The notes beneath the pieces are model-generated. The model saw only the letters and a list, made by a program, of their open reading frames with translations, did no database searches and was not told the DNA's origin. Of a stretch of DNA of 23,050 nt, positions 16,630 to 23,050 are shown piece after piece. The translations under genes and the position numbers were made by a program. Every line of letters starts with the position of its first letter. Within the stretch, counting starts at the first letter, position 1. Origin of the DNA: DASZOC01 sp035550975. GTDB lineage: Bacteria; Actinomycetota; CADDZG01; WHSQ01. The stretch is taken from the NCBI GenBank assembly GCA_035550975.1, contig DASZOC010000057.1, forward strand, positions 1 to 23,050. The letters run 5' to 3'.

Positions 16630-17415
16630 ATGCCCGTAGCTCGTTCGGTCGAGGATCGCGTCTGTACGCTCGTCCTGGATCGGCCGTCGCTGTTGAACGC
16701 CTTCGACGACGACCTCGGCTTCGCGCTGCTGGAAGAGGTCACGCGTGCCGCGGAAGACGACTCCGTCCGGTGCATCGTCATCACCGGCGCAGGCCGCGCG
16801 TTCTCGTCCGGCGAGGATCTGGGCGCCCTCGCCGGAGGCTACGAGGAAGGGCGCGTGCCCGACCTGGGCGACACGTTGACGCGGCGGTACAACCCGTTGA
16901 TCAGAGCCGTTCGCGCCGCGCCAAAGCCGGTTGTCGCCGCCGTCAACGGGGTTGCCGCCGGCGCGGGCGCGAGCCTCGCTCTCGCGTGTGACTTCCGGCT
17001 GGCGTCGGAACACGCGAAGCTCGTGTTCGCGTTCGTCAAGGTCGGCCTGGTTCCCGATTCCGGTGCGGTGTGGTTCCTCGAGCGCATGATCGGCCAGGGC
17101 CGCGCTCTCGAGCTCGTCACGTCCGGGCGCGTCGTAGGCGCGCAGGAGGCCGTCGAGCTAGGGCTGTTCACCGAGGTGGTGGGCGCCGCCGACTTCGCGC
17201 AACGGTGGCGTGACGTCGCGCGTGAGCTCGCATCCGGGCCGACCCGCGCGTTCGCGCTCACGAAGGCGCTCGTGCAGGCCTCCTCCTCTCGCAACCTCGA
17301 CGACCAGCTCGATGCCGAGGTAGACGCCCAGGCAGCTGCCGGCCGTACGGCCGATCATCTCGAAGGCGTGCAGGCATTCCTCGGCAAGCGTGCTGCCAAG
17401 TTCGAAGGCCGCTGA
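16630..17415 (+). CDS. Enoyl-CoA hydratase/isomerase family protein (PaaG-like)
   Basis: This is a 261-residue crotonase-fold enzyme. The oxyanion-hole segments are GAGRAFSSGEDLG (53-65) and NGVAAGAGASLALACDFRLA (106-125). Asp143 in GLVPDSG occupies the place of the catalytic aspartate of E. coli PaaG, which isomerises the epoxide of phenylacetyl-CoA. The PDLGDTLTRRYNPLIR segment and the C-terminal GRTADHLEGVQAFLGKRAAKF also resemble PaaG rather than a two-glutamate hydratase. Substrate cannot be fixed from sequence: no other phenylacetate genes are in view, so a role in fatty acid or aromatic acyl-CoA metabolism is possible. It starts 10 bases after the kinase stop with no evident Shine-Dalgarno sequence, and its stop overlaps the nadB ATG by one base. 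Confidence 0.85.
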   Translation: MPVARSVEDRVCTLVLDRPSLLNAFDDDLGFALLEEVTRAAEDDSVRCIVITGAGRAFSSGEDLGALAGGYEEGRVPDLGDTLTRRYNPLIRAVRAAPKPVVAAVNGVAAGAGASLALACDFRLASEHAKLVFAFVKVGLVPDSGAVWFLERMIGQGRALELVTSGRVVGAQEAVELGLFTEVVGAADFAQRWRDVARELASGPTRAFALTKALVQASSSRNLDDQLDAEVDAQAAAGRTADHLEGVQAFLGKRAAKFEGR

Positions 17416-18917
17416 TGGACGACCACGTCAAGACCGACGTCCTGATCGTCGGTGCCGGCGCGGCGGGTCTCTTCGCGGCGCTCCACCTTCCGGAGGGGAC
17501 GAACGTCACGGTCGTCGAGAAAGGGCGGAAGGGCCAAGGTGCGTCTCCGTGGGCTCAAGGCGGAGTCGCGGCGGCGCTCGGGCCCGATGATTCGCCGGCG
17601 TTGCACGCGGAAGACACGGCACGCGTCGCGGCGGGACACGCGGATGCCTCAGCCGTTGCGGTCCTGTGCACGGAAGCGCCCGAGTGTGTCCTCGAGCTGG
17701 TGGAGCTCGGGTGCCCGTTCGACCGCACCGACAGCGGCGAGCTCCATCTGGCGCGGGAGGGGGGCCAGAGCGTCTGCCGTTCGGCGCACGCGGAGGACGC
17801 GACCGGTGCCGCCATCATGGAGACGCTCCGGCGGGCCGCGACAGCACGCGTGACGCGGATAGAAGGCGCGTGCGTGAGCCTCGCGGTCGTTGATGGACGT
17901 TGCGTGGGTGGTTGGGTGCTGACGGAGGGCGGGCTGGTCCACGTGCAAGCAAGCTCGACCGTCCTGGCGACCGGCGGTGTCGGAGCGCTGTTCGCCTCGA
18001 CGACCAACCCGTCGGGCGCGACCGGTGACGGCATGGTTCTCGCGTGGGAAGCGGGGGCAGGTCTTGCCGATATGGAGTTCGTTCAGTTCCATCCCACCGC
18101 CTTGCGCGCGGGCGATGCTCAGCAGCGCCCCCTCATAACGGAGGCCTTGAGGGGCGCGGGTGCCCACGTTGTCGATGCCGAGGGTCGTCGGTTCTTGTTC
18201 GAGCACCATTCCGACGGTGAGCTCGCACCGCGCGACGTCGTAGCACGAGCGATCGCGGGCCGCAGCTCGTGGCTCGATGCGCGTCACCTCTCCGCGACGA
18301 TCTTGGACAAGGAGTTCCCCACCGTGATGCGGAGCTGCAGAGCCGCCGGGATCGATCCGGCTACGGACCTGATCCCGGTCGTTCCGGCCGCGCACTACAC
18401 GATCGGAGGAGTGCAGACCGACCTCGACGGCCGCGCGTCGATCCCTCGGCTGTACGCGGTCGGCGAGTGCTCCAGCACCGGCGTCCACGGCGCGAACCGT
18501 CTCGCGGGGAACTCGCTCGCCGAGGCGCTCGTGTTCGGGCGCCGAGCGGCGCGCGCGATCGCGGCGCAGCGGAGAGGCCGCGACAAGTCACTGCCGGAAC
18601 CGCCGAAGCTCCAGCCCGTAGACGTCGACGTCGAGCGCGCGTGGGAGTGGTTCCGCGATGCGTGTTCGACCGCACTCGGGATCGACCGCAACGAAAGCGA
18701 ACTCCTGGCGTTCGCGGCGCGGCTCGAGCCTTTGACGATGCTTCCCCTGAGCGCCGACCGAGGCGCGCTCGAGCTCCGCTCGGCCGCGATAACCGCGCGT
18801 CTCATGTCCCACACCGCGTCGTTGCGCAGCGAGTCCCGCGGTGTCCACCACCGGATCGACCACCCGAACCCCGATCCGCGCTGGGCCGGCATCCGGCTGC
18901 GCTTCGCCCGCAACTGA
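17415..18917 (+). CDS. nadB: L-aspartate oxidase
   Basis: NadB oxidises aspartate to iminoaspartate with bound FAD, the first step of de novo NAD synthesis. The protein has 500 residues. The FAD dinucleotide fold is at residues 8-19 (DVLIVGAGAAGL), with SPWAQGGVAAAL at 44-55. The substrate region AREGGQSVCRSAHAEDATG (113-131), HPTAL (His226), APRDVVARAI (Arg273) and HYTIGGVQTD (His327) line up with catalytic residues of the succinate dehydrogenase/NadB flavoprotein family. GECSSTGVHGANRLAGNSL (350-368) is a second FAD contact. The extent of the C-terminal helical domain and the lone gene context favour NadB over a succinate dehydrogenase subunit. nadA and nadC, usual partners, are not in the window. 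It appears to be the last gene of the long run beginning with purA. Confidence 0.93.
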   Translation: MDDHVKTDVLIVGAGAAGLFAALHLPEGTNVTVVEKGRKGQGASPWAQGGVAAALGPDDSPALHAEDTARVAAGHADASAVAVLCTEAPECVLELVELGCPFDRTDSGELHLAREGGQSVCRSAHAEDATGAAIMETLRRAATARVTRIEGACVSLAVVDGRCVGGWVLTEGGLVHVQASSTVLATGGVGALFASTTNPSGATGDGMVLAWEAGAGLADMEFVQFHPTALRAGDAQQRPLITEALRGAGAHVVDAEGRRFLFEHHSDGELAPRDVVARAIAGRSSWLDARHLSATILDKEFPTVMRSCRAAGIDPATDLIPVVPAAHYTIGGVQTDLDGRASIPRLYAVGECSSTGVHGANRLAGNSLAEALVFGRRAARAIAAQRRGRDKSLPEPPKLQPVDVDVERAWEWFRDACSTALGIDRNESELLAFAARLEPLTMLPLSADRGALELRSAAITARLMSHTASLRSESRGVHHRIDHPNPDPRWAGIRLRFARN

Positions 18918-18937
18918 CCGTCATCGCCGCGCAGCGC

Positions 18938-19018
18938 AGCGATATCCTGGGATAGTGCTCCATCAGGCGCAGCTTTTTCGCCCGGTGAGCGTGTCAGGCG
19001 TTGCCTGGTGGGGCACTA
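18938..19018 (+). promoter_or_regulatory. Structured leader upstream of hppD
   Basis: A long stem pairs 18953-18968 with 19003-19018: sixteen pairs, including two G-U wobbles, around a 34-base loop. Its 3' arm is also complementary, at 19003-19007 (gcctg), to caggc at 18995-18999, and its 5' arm takes part in a third hairpin, 18938-18947 with 18950-18959. These structures exclude each other, as in attenuators and riboswitches. The stem ends ten bases before the strong hppD Shine-Dalgarno sequence. I cannot assign a known riboswitch class. A short T-run (18974-18978) lies inside the loop, not after a stem, so a simple terminator is not supported. Confidence 0.45.
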
Positions 19019-19028
19019 AATGGCACAC

Positions 19029-19036
19029 AAGGAGGT
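19029..19036 (+). promoter_or_regulatory. Strong ribosome-binding site that fixes the hppD start
   Basis: AAGGAGGT at 19029-19036 is a near-perfect anti-Shine-Dalgarno match placed four bases before the GTG at 19041. An in-frame ATG at 19020 would lie upstream of it and has no comparable site, so the GTG is taken as the start. Confidence 0.8.
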
Positions 19037-19040
19037 GGCC

Positions 19041-20129
19041 GTGACCGAAGATCCCTTCCCGATCCAGGGCATCGATTACATCCAGTTCTTCGTCGGTAAC
19101 GCCAAGCAGGCGGCGCACTACTACCGCTCGTTGGGCTTCACGCCCGTCGCCTACATGGGCCTCGAGACGGGGTCCCGCGATCGCGTGTCGTGGGTCGTTC
19201 AGCAAGGCGGCGTCAGGCTCGTGTTCACCGGCGCGTTGAGTGACGACAGCCCGATCACGGATCACGTGAAGCGCCACGGTGACGGCGTCCACGACGTCGC
19301 GCTGCGCGTTCCGGACGCCGAGGAGGCACACCGGCTCGCGGTGCAGCGTGGAGCAACCAGCGTTGCGGAACCGGAGGTCCTCGAGGACGAGCACGGGAAG
19401 ATGGTTCGTGCCGCGATCGCGACCTACGGCGAGACGATCCATTCGCTCGTGTCGCGGGAGGAGTACTCCGGGACCTTCTTCCCCGGGTTCCAGGACCTCG
19501 ACGCGCCCGACACGCACGGCTTCGGGATCCAGACGATCGATCACGTCGTGGGCAACGTCGAGCTCGGGAAGATGAACGAGTGGGTCGCGTTCTACGAACG
19601 GATCATGGGGTTCACCGAGCTTCGCCACTTCTCGGACGAGGAGATCTCGACGGAATACTCGGCGTTGATGTCGAAGGTCGTGTGGGACGGTAACGGCAAG
19701 GTGAAGCTCCCCATCAACGAGCCCGCGGAAGGCAAGCGGAAATCCCAGATCGAGGAGTACCTCGAGTACTACAAGTCGCCGGGGGTGCAGCACATCGCCA
19801 TGGCTTCCGAAGACATCGTCGGAACGGTCGAGTCGATGAAGGCCGCGGGCATCGAGTTCCTCAACGTCCCGGGCGTCTACTACGACGACGTCAAGGTGCG
19901 GATCCCGGAGGTCGCGGACAAGATCGACTCGCTCCAGCGCAACGGCATCCTCGCCGACAAGGACGAAGACGGTTACCTGCTGCAGATCTTCACGAAACCG
20001 GTCCAGGACCGCCCGACGGTGTTCTACGAGGTCATCGAGCGTCACGGTGCAAAGGGGTTCGGCGCCGGCAACTTCAAAGCCCTGTTCGAAGCGATCGAGC
20101 GCGAGCAAGCGGTCAGGGGGAACCTGTGA
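19041..20129 (+). CDS. hppD: 4-Hydroxyphenylpyruvate dioxygenase
   Basis: HppD converts 4-hydroxyphenylpyruvate, the transamination product of tyrosine, to homogentisate using Fe(II) and oxygen. The 362-residue protein has two vicinal-oxygen-chelate domains. The expected iron ligands are His168 (TIDHVVGNV), His251 (VQHIAMA) and Glu330 (FYEVIER). The C-terminal stretch QIFTKPVQDRPTVFYEVIER and the GFGAGNFKALFEAIEREQ that follows are diagnostic. The close relative 4-hydroxymandelate synthase cannot be formally excluded, but the neighbouring homogentisate dioxygenase and fumarylacetoacetase make HppD much more likely. The GTG start is chosen from the ribosome-binding site. The stop codon lies in one arm of a 13-bp inverted repeat whose other arm holds the ribosome-binding site of the next gene. 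Confidence 0.95.
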   Translation: MTEDPFPIQGIDYIQFFVGNAKQAAHYYRSLGFTPVAYMGLETGSRDRVSWVVQQGGVRLVFTGALSDDSPITDHVKRHGDGVHDVALRVPDAEEAHRLAVQRGATSVAEPEVLEDEHGKMVRAAIATYGETIHSLVSREEYSGTFFPGFQDLDAPDTHGFGIQTIDHVVGNVELGKMNEWVAFYERIMGFTELRHFSDEEISTEYSALMSKVVWDGNGKVKLPINEPAEGKRKSQIEEYLEYYKSPGVQHIAMASEDIVGTVESMKAAGIEFLNVPGVYYDDVKVRIPEVADKIDSLQRNGILADKDEDGYLLQIFTKPVQDRPTVFYEVIERHGAKGFGAGNFKALFEAIEREQAVRGNL

Positions 20130-20287
20130 CCCTCCCCGTTTCGCTGTCTAGAGCCTGGCGAGCGAAAAACGCGTCAGGCAAGGCCGCAGGGAGCGTGCGT
20201 ACCTGGAAGGTACGGACGCGACCGAGAACGCCGCATGACGCAGTTTTGCAGCCGCCAGGGTCATACGCGTGGAGCGGGGAGGGTCAC
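20126..20287 (+). promoter_or_regulatory. Nested palindromic RNA-like element between hppD and hmgA
   Basis: The whole gap folds on itself in nested order. Outer stem: gtgaccctccccg (20126-20138) with cggggagggtcac (20275-20287), 13 perfect pairs. Second: cctggcg (20154-20160) with cgccagg (20253-20259). Third: 20166-20176 with 20236-20247, 11 pairs and one bulged A. Inner hairpin: 20193-20203 with 20209-20219, 10 pairs, one mismatch and a 5-base loop. The outer stem contains the hppD stop codon on one side and the hmgA Shine-Dalgarno GGGGAGGG (20276-20283) on the other. A ribosome reaching the hppD stop would therefore open the hmgA site, so translational coupling is the simplest reading. 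It could also be a structured repeat or small RNA. I cannot match it to a named RNA family. Confidence 0.6.
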
Positions 20288-20290
20288 TAG

Positions 20291-21409
20291 ATGGATGTGG
20301 TCTTTTCGAAAGGGACCGTCACGAAGCAGGCGCACGTCGGGGTGCCGGAGGGGACCTACGAGGAGGAGCACGGCCGCGAGACGTTCTTCGGCCGCGCGTC
20401 ACACCTGTATCGCACGCACCCACCGACCGCGTGGACGCGCATCGACGGGCCGCTCCGCCCGAAGGCGATCAACGTCAACGAGATGAAACCCGAGGACCAG
20501 ACGGAGCCGAACGCCAGCTGGCAGCTGATCGCCGGGAACGAGGACGTTCGTCTGTTCGTCAGCCGGAGGACGGCTCCGATGCCCTATTTCCTGCGTGACT
20601 CCGACGGCGACGTCTGCTACTTCGTCCATCGCGGTACCGGAACGATCGAGACCGATTACGGCCCCCTTACGTTCGCTCCCGGCGACTACGTCATCATCCC
20701 GAAAGGCACGACGCATAGGGTCGTGCCGGAAGGTGACGACAACTTCTTCTTCGTCATCGAAGGCACCGGCGAGTACCACCTGCCGGACCGCGGTCTCATG
20801 GGGAAGCACGCGCATTTCGACCCCGGGATGATGCAGGTCCCGGAGCCCGATCCTCATGACGAGGAGGGTGAGTTCGAAGTCCGGGTGAAGCGCGACGGAG
20901 TCTTCACATCGCTGTGGTTCGCGTGGCATCCCCTCGACGTCGTCGGCTGGCAAGGCGACGTTTGTCCGGTGAAGCTGAACATCCTCGACCACCGTCCCGT
21001 CTATTCGCCCAGCTATCACATGCCGCCGTCGGCGCACTGCACGTGGGAGAACGAAGGGTTCGTGATCTGCTCGTTCGTGCCGCGCCCGCTGGAAGAAGAT
21101 CCGGACGTCTTGAAGGTGCCCTTCTATCACGCCAACATCGACGCGGACGAGGTGCTCTTCTATCACGAGGGCAACTTCTTCAGCCGCGCGGGGATCGACG
21201 TCGGTTACATCACGTTGCACCCGCAAGGCATCCATCACGGCCCGCAACCCGCGGCTATCGAAGCCTCCAAGACGAAGACTCGCACCGACGAAGTCGCGGT
21301 CATGGTCGAGACGCACAAACCCCTGGTCGTAGCTCCGGAGGCGGACGCGGTGGTAGCAACCGAATACGAGACGTCGTGGGCCCAGGGTATGGGCCTGCTC
21401 GACGAGTAG
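20291..21409 (+). CDS. hmgA: Homogentisate 1,2-dioxygenase
   Basis: HmgA opens the ring of homogentisate to give maleylacetoacetate, using Fe(II). The 372-residue protein is a bicupin of the shorter bacterial form; the human enzyme is about 445 residues. The first cupin contains GTGTIETDYGPLTFAPGDYV and PKGTTHRVVPE (115-147). The second contains NILDHRPVYSPSYHMPPSAH and PFYHANIDADEVLFYHEGNF (277-296), then LHPQGIHHGPQP (309-320). Candidate metal ligands by comparison with the human His-Glu-His set are His280, Glu287 and His316; that mapping is by eye. The ATG at 20291 follows GGGGAGGG with a seven-base gap. It follows hppD and precedes the fumarylacetoacetase gene by 11 bases, matching pathway order. 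Confidence 0.9.
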   Translation: MDVVFSKGTVTKQAHVGVPEGTYEEEHGRETFFGRASHLYRTHPPTAWTRIDGPLRPKAINVNEMKPEDQTEPNASWQLIAGNEDVRLFVSRRTAPMPYFLRDSDGDVCYFVHRGTGTIETDYGPLTFAPGDYVIIPKGTTHRVVPEGDDNFFFVIEGTGEYHLPDRGLMGKHAHFDPGMMQVPEPDPHDEEGEFEVRVKRDGVFTSLWFAWHPLDVVGWQGDVCPVKLNILDHRPVYSPSYHMPPSAHCTWENEGFVICSFVPRPLEEDPDVLKVPFYHANIDADEVLFYHEGNFFSRAGIDVGYITLHPQGIHHGPQPAAIEASKTKTRTDEVAVMVETHKPLVVAPEADAVVATEYETSWAQGMGLLDE

Positions 21410-21420
21410 CTCCGAACTAG

Positions 21421-22380
21421 TTGCGCCTGTACCGCTACGTCTCCAACCGCGGGGGGTTCCAGCCGCGCCTCGCCATCGGGTATCGCGACTCGCACCCGGT
21501 GGATCTGATCGAAGCGTGGAACGAGGTGACGGGCACGCGCCTCGACCTAGACACCGCGATGTTCCTCGCGTCGACCGCGACGCTGATCGAACAGGGAGCG
21601 GAAGTGTGGCAGGAGGTCGCCGACGTCGCGCGTGCCGCGTCGTCGGTCCCCGATCTTCAGGTGCCGGACGACGAAGATGGGTTCAGGTGGCTATGTCCCC
21701 TCGACCGCCTCGCGTCGTTGCGCGACTTCCTCGCGTTCGAAGACCACGTGAAGCGTGGCGCTGAGCGCCGCGGCGGTGACGTCCCGGAGTACTGGTACGA
21801 GGCACCGATCTACTACAAGGGCAACCATCGCGCGCTGATCGGGCCCGACGAAACCTGCGTCTGGCCCGTGTACACGGAGCGGATGGACTTCGAGCTCGAG
21901 CTTGGGATGGTGGTCGGACGGCGCGGACGCGAGGTCGACGCGAGCAAGGCGGGCGAGCACATCTTCGGTTTCACCGTCTTCAACGACTTCTCCGCTCGCG
22001 ACGTCCAAGCGCGGGAGATGAGCGCGTGGCTCGGTCCCGCGAAGGGGAAGGATTTCGCGAACGCACTCGGTCCCTGCATCGTCACGTGCGACGACATCGG
22101 GACGGAGCCGGACCTCGCGATGGTCTGCCGGGTCAACGGCGAGGAATGGGGCCGCGCAAGGTCGTCGGATGCACGTTGGACGTGGGCGGAGATGATCGCC
22201 CACGTCTCTGCCAGCGAGGACATCTTCCCGGGAGACGTGTACGGGTCGGGGACGCCCGGAGGCTGCTGCGGGCTCGATCTAGATCGGGACCTTCAGCCGG
22301 GGGACGTCGTGGAGCTCGAGATCGAGTCGATCGGGGTCCTGAGGAACGTCATCGGCAACCGGCCGAAGGCGAAGGGCTAA
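21421..22380 (+). CDS. fahA: Fumarylacetoacetase (FAH family hydrolase)
   Basis: FAH splits fumarylacetoacetate into fumarate and acetoacetate, the last step of tyrosine breakdown. In this 319-residue protein the key spacing of the mammalian enzyme is kept. Asp102 and His109 in RDFLAFEDH are seven apart, like human Asp126/His133. Glu158 and Glu160 (DFELELG) match the metal-binding Glu pair. Asp189 and Gln196 in NDFSARDVQ are seven apart like Asp233/Gln240, and Lys210 (GKDF) matches Lys253. Members of this superfamily also cleave acylpyruvates, so the exact substrate rests partly on the hppD-hmgA context. The start is a TTG at 21421 with no obvious ribosome-binding site, 11 bases after hmgA. 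Its TAA overlaps the convergent E2 stop. Confidence 0.88.
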   Translation: MRLYRYVSNRGGFQPRLAIGYRDSHPVDLIEAWNEVTGTRLDLDTAMFLASTATLIEQGAEVWQEVADVARAASSVPDLQVPDDEDGFRWLCPLDRLASLRDFLAFEDHVKRGAERRGGDVPEYWYEAPIYYKGNHRALIGPDETCVWPVYTERMDFELELGMVVGRRGREVDASKAGEHIFGFTVFNDFSARDVQAREMSAWLGPAKGKDFANALGPCIVTCDDIGTEPDLAMVCRVNGEEWGRARSSDARWTWAEMIAHVSASEDIFPGDVYGSGTPGGCCGLDLDRDLQPGDVVELEIESIGVLRNVIGNRPKAKG

Positions 22381-23050
22381 GCCTCCAGCGCCAGGACCAT
22401 CGGGTGCTCCAGGAGCTTCACGACGTCGAGTGCGAAGCGCGCGGCGGTCATCCCGTCGAGGATCCGATGATCGAACGTGATCGACAGGTTCATCATCTTC
22501 CGAACGACGATCTGCCCATCCCTGACCACGGCCCGTTCGATGGCACGGTGGACCCCGAGGATGCCCGACTGCGGATGGAACACGAGCGGCGTCGCCATGA
22601 GTCCGCCGAAGGGGCCGGGACTCGTCACCGTAAACGTCCCCCCACGCAGATCGTCGGCGGTCAGAGAACCTTCGCGCGCGCGGGCGGCAAGTCGATCGAT
22701 GTCGGCCGCGATCTCGCGTAGTCGCTTCTTGTCTGCATCCCTCACCACGGGAACGACGAGACCGGCGGGCGTATCGACGGCTACACCGATGTCGTAGTGC
22801 TCGTGGAACACGATCTCGTTAGCGTCCTCGTCCAGCGACGCGTTCAACGCAGGGTGGTCCTTCAACCCCTGCACCACGGCTTTGACGATGAACGGAAGGA
22901 ACGTGAGTCGAGGCTGGTCGGGCGCGCGTTCGTTCGCCAGCCGCCGGGTCGCGTCCAGCTCGGTGACGTCGCACTCCTCGACGTGCGTCACGGGCGGGAC
23001 GATGCGATGCGCTTCGCTCATCCGCTCGGCGATCTTGCGCCGCACCCCCC
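22377..23050 (-). CDS. 2-Oxoacid dehydrogenase E2 acyltransferase, catalytic domain (partial, 5' end beyond window)
   Basis: The frame is open to the right edge, so only the C-terminal portion (about 224 residues) is visible. It opens with RRKIAERMSEAH, the usual beginning of the E2 catalytic core, and ends with the TFDHRILDG catalytic motif carrying the His and Asp of the chloramphenicol-acetyltransferase-like active site. Between them are LTFLPFIVKAVVQGLKDHPA, NEIVFHEHYDIGVAVDTPAG (with LVVPVVRDA following) and GTFTVTSPGPFGG. The family transfers an acyl group from a lipoyl arm to CoA. The lipoyl and E1/E3-binding domains would lie outside the window, so the specificity (pyruvate, 2-oxoglutarate or branched-chain) is not decided. 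A GTG at 23045 is inside the domain and is not taken as the start. Confidence 0.92.
   Translation of the reverse strand, partial: GVRRKIAERMSEAHRIVPPVTHVEECDVTELDATRRLANERAPDQPRLTFLPFIVKAVVQGLKDHPALNASLDEDANEIVFHEHYDIGVAVDTPAGLVVPVVRDADKKRLREIAADIDRLAARAREGSLTADDLRGGTFTVTSPGPFGGLMATPLVFHPQSGILGVHRAIERAVVRDGQIVVRKMMNLSITFDHRILDGMTAARFALDVVKLLEHPMVLALEA

Noticed and set aside
18943..18954. TATCCTGGGATA as an intrinsic terminator of the nadB transcript or as a promoter -10
   Set aside because: The hairpin would have a two-base loop and no T-run directly after it, and no -35 element lies at a suitable distance.
20154..20259. Possible integron attC site, because of its imperfect palindromic shape and roughly 100-base length
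   Set aside because: The terminal sequences do not fit the conserved attC core boxes, no integrase or cassette array is present, and the neighbours are one catabolic operon.
20126..20287. Possible miniature transposable element with terminal inverted repeats
   Set aside because: No target-site duplication flanks the 13-bp repeats, and one repeat includes the hppD stop codon. Kept only as an alternative until genomic copies are counted.

Overview
The window is high-GC DNA (I estimate about two thirds G+C) with dense genes, many GTG starts and 4-base stop/start overlaps. PurS/PurQ/small PurL in place of a single large PurL, together with the base composition and gene style, suggests an actinobacterium (Actinomycetota), probably from a lineage outside the best-studied genera. 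That placement is an inference, not a measurement.

Layout. 1-81 is G-rich low-complexity DNA at the window edge. 82-3190 holds three minus-strand genes: an ArfB-type ribosome-rescue hydrolase, a DUF255 thioredoxin-fold/six-hairpin protein, and a small membrane-anchored protein ending in a RanBP2-type zinc finger. The 166-bp divergent gap 3191-3356 separates them from a long plus-strand run, 3357-18917, with gaps of at most 11 bases: purA, purD, purE, purK, purB, purC, a Yip1-like membrane protein, purS, purQ, purL, purF, a GAF-domain sensor histidine kinase, an enoyl-CoA hydratase-family protein and nadB. This very likely forms one or a few transcription units. The pur genes supply most of the route from PRPP to IMP plus the first step to AMP. 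purN (or purT), purM, purH and guaB/guaA are not in the window.

A second plus-strand group, 19041-22380, encodes tyrosine/4-hydroxyphenylpyruvate breakdown: 4-hydroxyphenylpyruvate dioxygenase, homogentisate 1,2-dioxygenase and fumarylacetoacetase. No maleylacetoacetate isomerase is seen. The minus-strand end of a 2-oxoacid dehydrogenase E2 acyltransferase gene meets the last of these tail to tail and runs off the right edge.

No stretch above 300 bases lacks a gene. The three larger gaps (3191-3356, 18918-19040, 20130-20290) all contain inverted repeats. Most striking is 20126-20287: the hppD stop codon region and the hmgA ribosome-binding site form the two arms of a 13-bp perfect stem that encloses three further nested stems. 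A 16-bp stem lies just upstream of hppD, and two mutually exclusive 9-bp stems precede the DUF255 gene. The proteins are familiar families; I see no clear new enzymatic, defence or mobile system, no CRISPR, and no recognisable tRNA, rRNA or insertion sequence. The RNA-like intergenic structures are the part most likely to be undescribed.
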